Source: Herpetospermum pedunculosum
Lineage: Eukaryota; Streptophyta; Magnoliopsida; Cucurbitales; Cucurbitaceae
Assembly: GCA_028017165.1 (NCBI GenBank)
Contig: CM051527.1
Location: 9,612,501 to 9,676,500 of the forward strand
DNA length: 64,000 nucleotides
Direction of reading: 5' to 3'
In this document: positions 1 through 10,642 of the stretch, piece by piece
Layout of the letters: every line of letters begins with the position of its first letter
How positions within the stretch are numbered: the stretch's first letter is position 1
Notes under the pieces: model-generated
Databases searched by the model: none
The model's input: only the letters and a program-made list of their open reading frames with translations
What the model was told of the DNA's origin: nothing
Made by a program: the position numbers and the translations under genes

Positions 1-1375
1 TTCCATAAAAGAGCTCTACAAACAGCCTATGAGGTCCAACCCTACCCTGATTTTAACAAGATACTAGTTATTGAAAAAGATCTTAACAATCTTCTTTGTG
101 AAGAAGAAGTGTACTGGAAACAAAGGTCTAGGGAGAATTGGCTCAATTGGGGAGACCGTAACACTAAGTGGTTCCACAAGAAAGCTTCATTACGTAAAAA
201 AAAAAATTGGATTAAAGGGATCAATGACTCTTCTAATAATTGGCAGGAGGATTCTAAAGGTATTGAACATGCTTTTATTAATTTCTTTTCTAATCTGTTT
301 TCTTCTTCTAATCCTTGCTCTGAAGATATAGATTCAATTTTAAACAATATCAAACCCCTTGTTACAAAATAAATGAATGATAATCTTGATGCCCCTTTCA
401 CTGAGAATGAAATTATCTTTTCCCTTAAACAAATGTTCCCTACTAAGGCTCCTGGTCCTGACGGTTTTCCTGCTATTTTTTACCAAAAATTTTGGCCTAT
501 TATTGGTAAATTTACTATTGAACAATGCCTTGCTATTCTTAATTCTTTGGCCCCAATCAACCCTCTAAATCACACTAATATTGCTCTAATCCCCAAAGTT
601 AAAAGCCCTAATCTAGTTTCTGATTTCAGGCCTATTAGTCTTTGTAATGTCTCTTACAAACTAATCTCTAAAACCTTAGCTAATAGATTAAAACCTATTC
701 TTAACACTATTATCTCACCTTTTCAATCTGTTTTTATCTCTTCAAGGGCTATATCTGACAATATAATCCTTGCCCACGAATGTATTAATCACATTAAAAA
801 AAACAACTCTAGATTGAAGGGCTCTGCGGCTTTAAAGTTAGATATGTCTAAGGCTTTTGACAGAGTTGAATGGATTTTCTTAGAAAGATTAATGGAAAAG
901 CTTGGTTTTAGCCATAAATGGATTAGCTTAATAATGAATTGTTTGACTACCGTATCATTTTCTGTTATTATTAATGGTCATGCTAAATGCCACTTTACTC
1001 CTACCCGGGGTTTAAGACAAGGTGATCCCCTCTCTCCCTATCTCTTCCTTCTATGTTCAGAAGGCCTCTCTCAATCCCTTCTTCAAGCTCAACAGTCTAA
1101 GATGCTCTCAGGTATCAGGATTGCAAGGTCTGCTCCCTCAATTTCTCATCTTCTTTTTGCTGATGACAACCTACTCTTCTTTAATGCTTCTACCGCTAAT
1201 TGCATCACTATTAAAACTATCTTAAATAACTATAAGAAAGTTTCAGGTCAATCTGTTAACTTTTCTAAATCAGCTTTGTTTATATCTCCTAAGGTTTATC
1301 TTTCTTTTCAGGGACATCTTCAATCTATTCTTGGTGTTAAGTTGGTCAAGAACCTCGGAAGATATCTTGGGGTGC
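1..1375 (+). pseudogene. LINE (L1-type) ORF2, reverse transcriptase part, 5' piece
   Basis: This is the N-terminal and central part of a plant L1-like non-LTR retrotransposon ORF2, open from the window edge in frame 1. The reverse transcriptase blocks are clear: APGPDG near 450, a DFRPISLCN block near 624-650, the catalytic KLDMSKAFDRVEW block near 835-870, RGLRQGDPLSPYLF near 1010-1045, and the FADD catalytic motif near 1157. The frame is broken once by TAA at 370-372 in otherwise conserved sequence. The endonuclease domain would lie upstream of the window. Coding stops abruptly at 1375, where a gypsy LTR begins; the same frame resumes at 8660, so this and the 8655-10485 segment are one gene split by insertion. 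The element is dead through the stop and the insertion. Confidence 0.93.
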
Positions 1376-3118
1376 TGATAGCTCCAAAATAGAGCTATCT
1401 TAATGTCCCTAATTCTAGCTAAAACCATGACATATATTGATTAAAATGCTTTCTTATAGGTGATTTCATGGTGAAGAGCTCGGGAAGTCCATTGATGATT
1501 TTCGGGGCTAAAAAGGTTATTTAAGATGTTTCGGGAAGTGTTCGGGTCAAAACGATAGGCCAAACGGAGCTCGGGAGCCAAAACGACCCAAAAGTGGGCT
1601 AAGAGCCGAGAGGGCAGCGCCCAAGCGCCGGCGCCCAGCGCCCAGGCGCCCAACGAACGCAGCACGCGCGCGCGACGCTCGCCAGCACCGCACGCCCGCG
1701 CGCGCCGCCTCGCCTCGCGCCCGCCCGCTCCGCCTCGCCCGTGTCCGCGCGCGCCCGCGCGCGCCCTTGCCCGTGTCCGCCTCGCCCGCGCGCCCGTCAT
1801 TGAAGATCTGCGTGCGCCCCAGCGTCTAGACGCTAGCTCGACGCTAGCTCGACGCTGCCCCGACAATTCCCCACCATAGACGTGCATCAGCGTCGAGCGC
1901 GCGTCGCAACGCTCGCTCAACGCCCCGAAGTCTGAAGCGTGATTTTGAAGATCCACCCGAGAGCAAGCGTCGAGCGCAAGCGTCTCGACGCTCGCTCGAC
2001 GCCGCGCGCACGTCTCGACGCCGCGCAGCGTCTCGACGCCGCCCCGCGCGCGCGCAGCAGCCAACTTAGGGCACAGCGTCGAGACGCTGGCCTAGCGTCT
2101 CGACGCTCCGAGCTTAAAAGGCGTGAAACCTTCAGTTTTGCAGCCACTTTTTGATTCTCCATCTTCTCCAAGCTTCTCCTCTCGGGTCTAGGGCAAAATT
2201 CCGCCATTTTTGTACTTCTTCTCCTTCTTTGTGCATGATTCCAAGCTCTTCCATGGTGGATTGGAGTAATCCAACCTCCATGGAAGGCTAAACCAAGGTA
2301 TGTGCTTGATTTAGAGTTTTGGTTTGTAAGTTTTGGATGTTTGGGGAGATTTTTCCACTTTGTAATTGTTGAGACATTAGCTTGATTATGCATTCTCTTG
2401 CTTGTTCTTCATCAAATTCTAGCATGTGTAGCTAAATTAGATTGACGCTCTAATTCTTATGCATGATAGAGGGCTAAAGGTTGGGACGTATAATTGCCTA
2501 TACCGCTAGGTAGCACGGGTCTAAGCATGGCTAATTAGTTCGGCCCAAAGTGACATTGGTAAACTGAGTTAATTAACGTTTTCATGTTAGGCTTAAGGCA
2601 AGAGAGAAACCGGTTTAGTCTTAGGATTAGGCCGTCGCAATGTTCCCGTCACTAGCACGTAATCGATTTAGGGGTCGCTACCTTGGATAGATTATTGGCT
2701 AAGTTTAATTAGAATTGCACGCTTCTAATTAATTCCTTGGGTCATTTGAGTTAGGAATAACCAAATGAATTGTGTGCATGAATTAGCTAACGCGTAAACC
2801 GTATCAATGATCCGAACATCCATAACGAGCAATTCCATTTCTCGAAGTTGAGCACAACCGTTTACTTTTTGCACGTTGTTAATTTTCCGTTAGCATAATT
2901 AGGAGCTCCCTTCCCCCAAAACCAAATTACCATTCTTTAATTTGTGCATTCTTTTATTTCTAGCAAATTAGACTTAGTTAGATTGAATTTCTTATTTCCC
3001 TGTGGATCGACCCCGTTGCCACTTAGCTACAAATAGCTCGGTGTATTCGGGTTTATAAATTGTATTTTGGCAAGCCTCGACAGCTTGAATTTGGAGTACC
3101 CCAAGAGTACATCTACCA
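1376..3118 (+). repeat. 5' LTR of the gypsy element, with GC-rich palindromic block
   Basis: It starts TGATAGCTCC and ends CTACCA. Nearly the same sequence recurs at 6911-8654. Positions about 1598-2113 are extremely GC-rich and are built from the palindromic motif GCGTCGAGACGC and its complement; a perfect 14-bp stem with a 5-nt loop sits at 2075-2107. The rest is AT-rich single-copy LTR. Apparent ORFs here are by-products of GC-rich repeats and are not genes. Confidence 0.92.
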
Positions 3119-3122
3119 AAAT

Positions 3123-3140
3123 TGGCGCCGTTGCCGGGGA
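3123..3140 (+). other. Primer binding site
   Basis: TGGCGCCGTTGCCGGGGA lies 4 nt inside the 5' LTR end. From memory, this is the site typical of Athila/Tat-type gypsy elements, complementary to a tRNA-Asp 3' end. It marks minus-strand DNA priming. Confidence 0.85.
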
Positions 3141-3290
3141 ATTAATTAATTTAGTTTAGTTAAGTTTAGTTTGTTGGTTTTAAAAATTTTCTTTACTTTT
3201 TGTACAGTTTAATTCTTTTGTATTATTTTACGCGTTTTGTTTGAGTTTTTGAGCGCAGTCATTCTTTGAAAATTCAAAAGAAGCGCCAAG

Positions 3291-5636
3291 ATGGAGGTCG
3301 GGGGTAATTATGAGCATCAAAGAACCTTGAGGGAGCTTGCATCATCTGAGCTAGGCCGGAACACATCGAGTATCTCGTATCCGGTAGCTACAGGTAATTT
3401 TGAACTTACAGCTGGTCTGATTAACTTATTACCTTCTTTTTGTGGTAATACAGATGAGGATCCCGTCAGACACCTCAAGGCATTCCAGATGGTGTGTGCG
3501 TCATTCAGAACCAATGACATCACCGCAGATCAACTCCATCTCAGGACCTTTCCCTTCACCTTGAAGGAGAAGGCGAGAGACTGGATACTTTACCTACCGA
3601 CCGGATCCATCACGACTTGGAAGGAGTTGAATAGGGCGTTTTTAGAAAGGTATTTTCCTGCGAAAAAAGCCGCCGCCCTCAGAAAGGAGATATTGAAAAT
3701 TGAGCAAGGAGCTGAAGAGAGCGTTCTTGAGTGCTGGGAGAGGTTTGGTCGATTATGCGAGGATTGCCCCAATCATCAAATAGCCGAACAGTCCCTCATT
3801 CAGGGTTTTTACTACGGTTTGCTTCCCCAAGGGCAGCAGATGATAGACGCCGCTAGTGGAGGCTCGCTCATGGATAAGACACCCACCGAAGCTAGAGCTT
3901 TAATTTCCAACATAGCTAGAAGCTTGGAATGGGGTGCAGATAAAGACAAGGAGAATGCTCGCCTGAGAAGGGACGTGGACGAGCTTAAGGCTCAACTTTT
4001 TGAAGTAAGTAGTGCTATTCTTGCTTTGAAAAATAACTCACAGCCCCGTCTTTCTGTTTCAGGTAGATCCTTGGAAGAAATGCTTGAATCACAACATAAG
4101 GAAACTCGAGAGCAGTTTCAAGCTCTGAGCGATGCAGTGATTCAAGTGAGTATGAGGTTGACAGTGATTGAGCGCCAGAACGCGGAGAGCGCTAGTGCCA
4201 TCACTCTGAGAAGTGGGAAGCATCTTCCCACTAGTACCCCGCCAGTGGAAGTCGATCATGGCCACGTCGAGCCACAGACAGAAAATCCCGAACCACGGTG
4301 GCATGGGGTAAATTTCGATCCTACATGTACTAGAGTTTATGTGCCTAAGGCTCCTTTTCCTAGCAGGTTAGCGAGACCGCCTAAGGAGGACTACGAGAAG
4401 GAGTTCCTGGACACATTCAAGAAAGTAGAGATCAACATCCCTCTGTTGGACGCTCTGAAGGAAATTCCGAGGTACGCCAAGTTCCTCAGGAAAATTTGCA
4501 CCAACCAGAGGAAGACAAAGGAGAGTGAACGCGTCGTGGTAAGTGAGAACGTCTCTGCTGTGATCACAAAGAACTTACCAGTTAAATGCGGCGATCCAGG
4601 TATGTTCTCTCTCCCTTGTAAGATTGGAGGTATGCATATTAGAAGAGCAATGCTCGATCTAGGAGCCTCCATTAGTGTTATGCAGTATTCCATTTATCAG
4701 AAACTGAAACTGAAAGGAATGACTAAAACAGGAACAATTATTCAACTTGCTGATAGAACTTCTGTGCATCCTTTAGGAATTATTGAAGATGTGTTAGTGC
4801 AAGTTAATGAATTAATTTTTCCTGTTGACTTTTATGTTCTGAAAATGGATGAAAATTATTCCTCTTCGCATGCTTCGATCTTATTAGGTAGGCCCTTTAT
4901 GAAAACTGCTAAAACTAAAATAAATGTGGATAAGGGCATATTATCTGTTGAGTATGGCGGAGAGGTTGTTGAGATGCATTTGCCCAATGTAGAAGAGCAT
5001 GTTGATGATGTATTCTCTCTTTGTCAAGTTGACACATTTGAATCTGTAGCTCATAATGAATGCATGACTGTTGAGGATGGGGATGACCCATTATTTTTAA
5101 CTGAACTTTTTGATGATCATGAGTTGCATGAGCCATCCTTGACTGAATTTTGTGATTCATCTGTTTCTACTTTGACAACTGTTGAGAACCCTGCTAATCT
5201 ACTTCCTTCCACTTTACCTTGCACTACTGAAAATGAAATTATTAATCAACCCATGCTTGATTTAGAGCCACCGGTTAATGTTGAGTCGCATGCTGTTTTT
5301 GATGAGCTTAAAATGAATGACTTGCATGAATCTGGTTCTACTTTGCAATTGGTTGATAATTCTTATGTGCACCCCTTGGAAAAGGTGGAAGATGTTTTGG
5401 GCAAAGTTAATGACCCGTTCTTTCCTGCTGATCCTTATGCTTTAGGAATGCATGAAAATTTCTCTCATGTTTTTGCATCAATTTTATGGGATCAACCTTT
5501 TGTTAAACCTTCAAAATTTAAATTTGATGTTGTATGTGCACAGAAGGCACGAGAGAAAGAATTGTTCATGGATTTTCGCAGGAAAGAGGTGCTTAGGAAG
5601 ATGGATGGGGCATCGTCCAAGTTCGACTATGGATGA
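3291..5636 (+). CDS. gag-protease polyprotein with duplicated, inactive second protease
   Basis: A 781-residue ORF without internal stops. Residues about 60-165 are a retrotransposon gag domain (FRTND, KEKARDWILYLP, WKELNRAFLERYFP). A coiled-coil-like Glu/Lys-rich stretch follows to about 310, then the AITLRSGK segment. No CCHC zinc knuckle is visible. Residues about 454-547 are a retropepsin-like aspartic protease with catalytic Asp456 in DLGAS and the usual ILLGRPF flap-side motif. From nt 5253 to 5533 a second copy of that protease is recognisable but degenerate: DLGAS has become DLEPP and ILLGRPF has become ILWDQPF. The ORF then ends where the RT would begin. The first ATG after the primer site was taken as the start. 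The gag could still package element RNA, but enzymes must come from elsewhere. Confidence 0.9.
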   Translation: MEVGGNYEHQRTLRELASSELGRNTSSISYPVATGNFELTAGLINLLPSFCGNTDEDPVRHLKAFQMVCASFRTNDITADQLHLRTFPFTLKEKARDWILYLPTGSITTWKELNRAFLERYFPAKKAAALRKEILKIEQGAEESVLECWERFGRLCEDCPNHQIAEQSLIQGFYYGLLPQGQQMIDAASGGSLMDKTPTEARALISNIARSLEWGADKDKENARLRRDVDELKAQLFEVSSAILALKNNSQPRLSVSGRSLEEMLESQHKETREQFQALSDAVIQVSMRLTVIERQNAESASAITLRSGKHLPTSTPPVEVDHGHVEPQTENPEPRWHGVNFDPTCTRVYVPKAPFPSRLARPPKEDYEKEFLDTFKKVEINIPLLDALKEIPRYAKFLRKICTNQRKTKESERVVVSENVSAVITKNLPVKCGDPGMFSLPCKIGGMHIRRAMLDLGASISVMQYSIYQKLKLKGMTKTGTIIQLADRTSVHPLGIIEDVLVQVNELIFPVDFYVLKMDENYSSSHASILLGRPFMKTAKTKINVDKGILSVEYGGEVVEMHLPNVEEHVDDVFSLCQVDTFESVAHNECMTVEDGDDPLFLTELFDDHELHEPSLTEFCDSSVSTLTTVENPANLLPSTLPCTTENEIINQPMLDLEPPVNVESHAVFDELKMNDLHESGSTLQLVDNSYVHPLEKVEDVLGKVNDPFFPADPYALGMHENFSHVFASILWDQPFVKPSKFKFDVVCAQKAREKELFMDFRRKEVLRKMDGASSKFDYG

Positions 5637-6910
5637 GTGGTCAAGAGTGAATACAGTCGAGCAATCGACTCTAAAAATTTGCGCTTCTCGGAGGCACCCG
5701 AGTTTGAACTGTATTTCCGTTGTTTATCGCTTTGTTTTTGTTTATTTTTGCTTTTGAGTTGTTGTTTGTTTTCTTGTTTTCCTAGGAGAAAAGGTGGAAC
5801 GGTCGACGACTCGAGAGCCCATTGGAGGACGATGGTGCACATCTCCGCCCGTCGGCTCCATAAAATTCAGGGGAGGTTTTCTATTCCCTTAGAATTTTAT
5901 TGTTTTTATAGTTGAATGCATTGGGGACAATGCATATCTTAAGGTGGGGGGTGGAGTTTGTTGATACATAGAGATGAGACTTCTTAGTAGTTGTCGAGCA
6001 TATGTGTACTCTGGCTGTTAGATTAGAATCTGAATGCATGTGTCCGATGAGGACGGTCTGTGATTTGCTTGCGAACACTCCGTATTTGTATGATTCGAAA
6101 ATTTGACGATGTATGCACATTTTGAGCCTATTTTAAAATTTTTTCTGTTATTTCCCTACATTCACTGAGCACATAGCACTCTTATCCTCAGTTCTGTAGG
6201 TCTAGACTGATCTTATTTTGTCTGAAACCTTGTTGTCACCCCGAAAGGTACCATTAGGGAGGCTTGATGTGTAGAAGTAGTAATAACTCATTTGTGTATA
6301 GCGAAGCTATTGCCTAAAAAAAAAGTGTTTGCATGATAAATAAAACCTCCAGAGTTGCTCCTCCTTCTTGTGTTGCCCGTGTAACCAGGGGCGATCGTGT
6401 AACCCACGGTTGTCACTGCATGAAAGGGGAACTAATGGAAGTGAGCAATGGTCCTTAAAAACGTGAAGCTAAATTTGGCTTGACGTGTTAGGCTCTCTAG
6501 GAGAAAAATAAAAAAAAAGTTGTTCAAAAGAAAAGAAAATGGGTACAAAGTACTCAAAGAAAAGAATAAAAATTAGGCCTTATGTTTTGTTGCTATTCCT
6601 ATCACTTAAAGCCGTTAGACTGTTCTTATCGCCATAAGTAGGGGGAAAAAGAGTCATAGGACTGTATAAGGTTGTTCCGGGCTTGCGTGAGCTAGGTTGA
6701 GAGGTGCTAAGCACACACACACGTAAGGGAATAAGAGTTTAAATTTTGAAATGATTTCAACGTTTGCATGCTTTTGATGGTTTTGAATTTACTACAAGTA
6801 CCTTGTTTCACAAGCATTGAGATTAGAGTCCAAGCATGCATTTAATTCTTTGGAGATTATTTAGAGTATACCTTGCTCGGGGACTAGCAAGATTTAGGTC
6901 GGGGGTATTT
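5637..6910 (+). other. Non-coding 3' internal region of the gypsy element
   Basis: No coding domain is present in this 1.27 kb. A purine tract follows the motif GGGGACAATGCAT at about 5940-5957 (AAGGTGGGGGGTGGAG) and resembles the internal polypurine tract of large plant gypsy elements. A second G-rich stretch (5 Gs, about 6898-6905) lies just before the 3' LTR and may be the true plus-strand primer. Confidence 0.6.
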
Positions 6911-8654
6911 TGATAGCTCCAAAATAGAGCTATCTTAATGTCCCTAATTCTAGCTAAAACCATGACATATATTGATTAAAATGCTTTCTTATAGGTGATT
7001 TCATGGTGAAGAGCTCGGGAAGTCCATTGATGATTTTCGGGGCTAAAAAGGTCATTTAAGATGTTTCGGGAAGTGTTCGGGTCAAAACGATAGGCCAAAC
7101 GGAGCTCGGGAGCCAAAACGACCCAAAAGTGGGCTAAGAGCCGAGAGGGCAGCGCCCAAGCGCCGGCGCCCAGCGCCCAGGCGCCCAACGAACGCAGCAC
7201 GCGTGCGCGCCCGCGCGCGCCGCTCGCCAGCACCGCACGCCCGCGCGCGCCGCCTCGCCTCGCGCCCGCGCGCCCGCGCGCGCCCTTGCCCGTGTCCGCC
7301 TCGCCCGCGCGCCCGTCATTGAAGATCTGCGTGCGCCCCAGCGTCTAGACGCTAGCTCGACGCTAGCTCGACGCTGCCCCGACAATTCCCCACCATAGAC
7401 GTGCATCAGCGTCGAGCGCGCGTCGCAACGCTCGCTCAACGCCGACAGCGTCGAGACGCTGGCCGAGCGTCTCGACGCCCCGAAGTCTGAAGCGTGATTT
7501 TGAAGATCCACCCGAGAGCAAGCGTCGAGCGCAAGCGTCTCGACGCTCGCTCGACGCCGCGCAGCGTCTCGACGCCGCCCCGCGCGCGCGCAGCAGCCAA
7601 CTTAGGGCACAGCGTCGAGACGCTGGCCTAGCGTCTCGACGCTCCGAGCTTAAAAGGCGTGAAACCTTCAGTTTTGCAGCCACTTTTCGATTCTCCATCT
7701 TCTCCAAGCTTCTCCTCTCGGGTCTAGGGCAAAATTCCGCCATTTTTGTACTTCTTCTCCTTCTTTGTGCATGATTCCAAGCTCTTCCATGGTGGATTGG
7801 AGTAATCCAACCTCCATGGAAGGCTAAACCAAGGTATGTGCTTGATTTAGAGTTTTGGTTTGTAAGTTTTGGATGTTTGGGGAGATTTTTCCCCTTTGTA
7901 ATTGTTGAGACATTAGCTTGATTATGCATTCTCTTGCTTGTTCTTCATCAAATTCTAGCATGTGTAGCTAAATTAGATTGACGCTCTAATTCTTATGCAT
8001 GATAGAGGGCTAAAGGTTGGGACGTATAATTGCCTATACCGCTAGGTAGCACGGGTCTAAGCATGGCTAATTAGTTCGGCCCAAAGTGACATTGGTAAAC
8101 TGAGTTAATTAACGTTTTCATGTTAGGCTTAAGGCAAGAGAGAAACCGGTTTAGTCTTAGGATTAGGCCGTCGCAATGTTCCCGTCACTAGCACGTAATC
8201 GATTTAGGGGTCGCTACCTTGGATAGATTATTGGCTAAGTTTAATTAGAATTGCACGCTTCTAATTAATTCCTTGGGTTATTTGAGTTAGGAATAACCAA
8301 ATGAATTGTGTGCATGAATTAGCTAACGCGTAAACCGTATCAATGATCCGAACATCCATAACGAGCAATTCCATTTCTCGAAGTTGAGCACAACCGTTTA
8401 CTTTTTGCACGTTGTTAATTTTCCGTTAGCATAATTAGGAGCTCCCTTCCCCCAAAACCAAATTACCATTCTTTAATTTGTGCATTCTTTTATTTCTAGC
8501 AAATTAGACTTAGTTAGATTGAATTTCTTATTTCCCTGTGGATCGACCCCGTTGCCACTTAGCTACAAATAGCTCGGTGTATTCGGGTTTATAAATTGTA
8601 TTTTGGCAAGCCTCGACAGCTTGAATTTGGAGTACCCCAAGAGTACATCTACCA
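6911..8654 (+). repeat. 3' LTR of the gypsy element
   Basis: It starts TGATAGCTCC and ends CTACCA. It matches 1376-3118, with only a handful of substitutions outside the GC block. Inside the GC block (about 7137-7645) the two LTRs differ by insertions and deletions: this copy has an extra hairpin unit at 7447-7478 that the 5' LTR lacks, and lacks other units. A perfect 14-bp hairpin lies at 7611-7643. Confidence 0.92.
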
Positions 8655-10521
8655 GGTGCCTTCTTGTTTCTCCTCAAAAAAAGGAGTTGATCTAAGCTAT
8701 GTTGCTGAGAAAGTTTGGAGGATAGTCTCGGGCTGGAAATCCAATTTCTTCTCCATGGGAGGCAAGGAAGTTCTAATTAAAAGCATTGCACAAGCAATCC
8801 CTACCTATGTTATGAGTTGTTTCAGGCTTCCTAAACGTGTTTGCTCTGACATAACTAGAGCTATTGCTATATTTTGGTGGGGCTCTAATAATAATTCAAA
8901 GAAAATACATTGGAGTAAATGGAATCGGATTTGCAAACCTCCTGATCAAGGAGGGCTTAATTTCAAAGATATTGAGATCTTCAACCAATCTTTATTGGCC
9001 AAACAAGCTTGGAAATTACTAACTAATCCCACAAGCCTCACAGCTCAGACACTAAAAGCTAGATATCACCCGGACTCCGAGTTCCTTCATGCCACTTTGG
9101 GTGCATCCCCTTCTTTCTTTTGGAAAAGTGTTATGTGGGGAAGGGATCTTCTAACCAAAGGAATCAGGTATAGAATAGGGAATGGGTTGAGTATTTCTGC
9201 ATTTACAGACAAATGGATCCTTAAAGAATCCCTCTTTACCCCTTGTAACCCCCATTCTAATCCCTTCAACATTACTGTGGACAAGTTAATCTTGGAGAAT
9301 AGAAGATGGAATATTCCTCTTCTTTCTACCCTATTCAATAAAGATGATGTTTCAGTTATTTGCTCAATCCCCCTTAGCCAAAATGCAGAGGAAGACAGCT
9401 GGATGTGGCATTATTCAAACAATGGTGACTATAGTGTTAAAAGCGGTTACAAGCTTGGCCTTGCTCAATTATACAATGATGGCCCTTCTAATCCTAGTCA
9501 TTCAAAAAGATTTTGGAAGGCTCTATGGAGTCTTAAAATTCACAACAAAATCAAGAATTTTATGTGGAAAGCTCTAAAAGGTTATCTCCCTACTTATGCT
9601 ACCCTTAATAGCAGAGGAATGAATTGTCATACCTCTTGTCATCTTTGTTCAGCAGCCGTTGAGTCAATTCCCCACGCCCTTATTTTTTGCAAAAGGGCCA
9701 AAGTAATTTGGAATTTCCTCCTCCCAGCTTTTCTCCTCAAGAATTTTGCCAACCTCAATCTTTCTGATCTCTGGAGCTTTTGGATCTCCTCTGCAAGAAA
9801 ATATGAATTGGAATTAGCATGTATTATCTGTTGGGCTATTTGGAATGATAGGAATTCTGTTATTCATGGGAAGCAAGTGCTGGATACTAATTCAAAAATA
9901 TTATGGATTTCTGATTACCTTATGGAGACTGAAACGAAAGGCCCTCGCTCGAATTTTCATATCCGCACTGATAGCCAAATAAATACCTCTGCAATTTGGC
10001 TCCCTCCCCCTGAAGGGTTCTTCAAGTTAAACGTTGATGCGTCTTGGGTTTCTTCTTCGACCACTGCTGGAATTGGCATTGTAATCAGGGACTTCTCTGG
10101 TTTAATCTGCCATGCCTCTTCCCTAAAGGAAGATTTCTTTCAAAACCCTCTTCATGCAGAGCTAGAAGCTCTTCGTTCGGGAGTTCGCCTTGCTCAGTCC
10201 TTGGGCTATCTCCGTCTGATTGTTGAGTCCGACTGTGCAGCAGCTGTTCAAGCTGTGCTATCTGAAGCCCCTTTCCTCAACGATGTTAGCATATGGGTGG
10301 AGGATCTGAAAATTCTTCGAAAATCTTTTGATGAGTTCGCCATCCGCCACATCTCTCGTAAGGGAAATTGTATCGCCGATACCCTAGCTCGAAATCCTTC
10401 CCCAATATCTGTTGGCTGGGACGCCCCTTGCCCTTCGTGGCTTTTATATCTTGCATGTAAAGACGTTGTTGCCCTTGTGGCTTAATAAACTCCTTTTGAT
10501 GGTTTCCGTTCAAAAAAAAAA
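8655..10521 (+). pseudogene. LINE ORF2, C-terminal piece (zf-RVT and RNase H) with poly-A tail
   Basis: This continues the LINE ORF2 after the gypsy insertion; real LINE coding starts at the target duplication 8655-8659, and any upstream ATG is LTR sequence. It opens with the conserved block GKEVLIKSIAQAIPTYVMSCF (about 8763-8825), then the zf-RVT region (about 9500-9720, with the CHLCSAAVE...HALIFC cysteine/histidine pattern), then an RNase H domain (about 10030-10420). The RNase H residues appear intact: Asp in NVDASW, Glu in HAELEALRSG, Asp in VESDCAA, and the HISRKGN...AD block. The stop is at 10483-10485, followed by a short 3' UTR and a poly-A tail at 10512-10521, the expected LINE end. 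Together with 1-1375 this is one LINE, well preserved apart from one stop and the insertion. Confidence 0.93.
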
Positions 10522-10536
10522 TTGATCCTTGTAGTG

Positions 10537-10642
10537 TTTTTTTTTTTTTTTTTTTGAGTACATTAGGGGTGGGGGGATTCGAACCACAGACCTCTTGGTC
10601 ATCAAGACATACATATGCCAGCTGAGTCATGCTCGCTTTGGC
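10537..10642 (-). mobile_element. tRNA-derived SINE, copy 1
   Basis: Read on the minus strand, it has a pol III A-box-like TGACTCAGCTGG (10618-10629) and a B box GGTTCGAATCC (10575-10585), then a pyrimidine-rich stretch and a 19-nt poly-A (T run at 10537-10555). It is not a tRNA gene: there is no cloverleaf beyond the promoter half. The head GCCAAAGCGAGCATG is shared with the copy at 39213-39302. Confidence 0.8.

Larger units (their letters stand above)
1376..8654 (+). mobile_element. Non-autonomous Ty3/gypsy LTR retrotransposon inserted in the LINE
   Basis: A complete element with two LTRs (1743 and 1744 bp), TG...CA termini, a primer binding site, a gag-protease ORF and a long non-coding 3' region. 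It is flanked by a perfect 5-bp duplication GGTGC (1371-1375 and 8655-8659). Removing the element and one duplication restores the LINE reading frame exactly. There is no reverse transcriptase, RNase H or integrase, so it must have relied on a relative for enzymes. The primer site, the AITLRSGK segment and the DLGAS protease resemble the Athila/Tat branch of Ty3/gypsy; that placement is by recognition, not alignment. The LTRs show few substitutions outside the GC-rich block, so insertion looks recent. Confidence 0.93.

Noticed and set aside
1441..2393. Long Arg/Ala-rich open frames on the minus strand, repeated at 6976-7929
   Set aside because: They lie wholly in LTRs, arise from GC-rich palindromic repeats with few stop codons, differ by indels between the two LTRs and match no domain.
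10537..10642. Possible tRNA gene (A and B boxes)
   Set aside because: There is no full cloverleaf, it has a poly-A tail, and further copies with the same head exist; it is a SINE.
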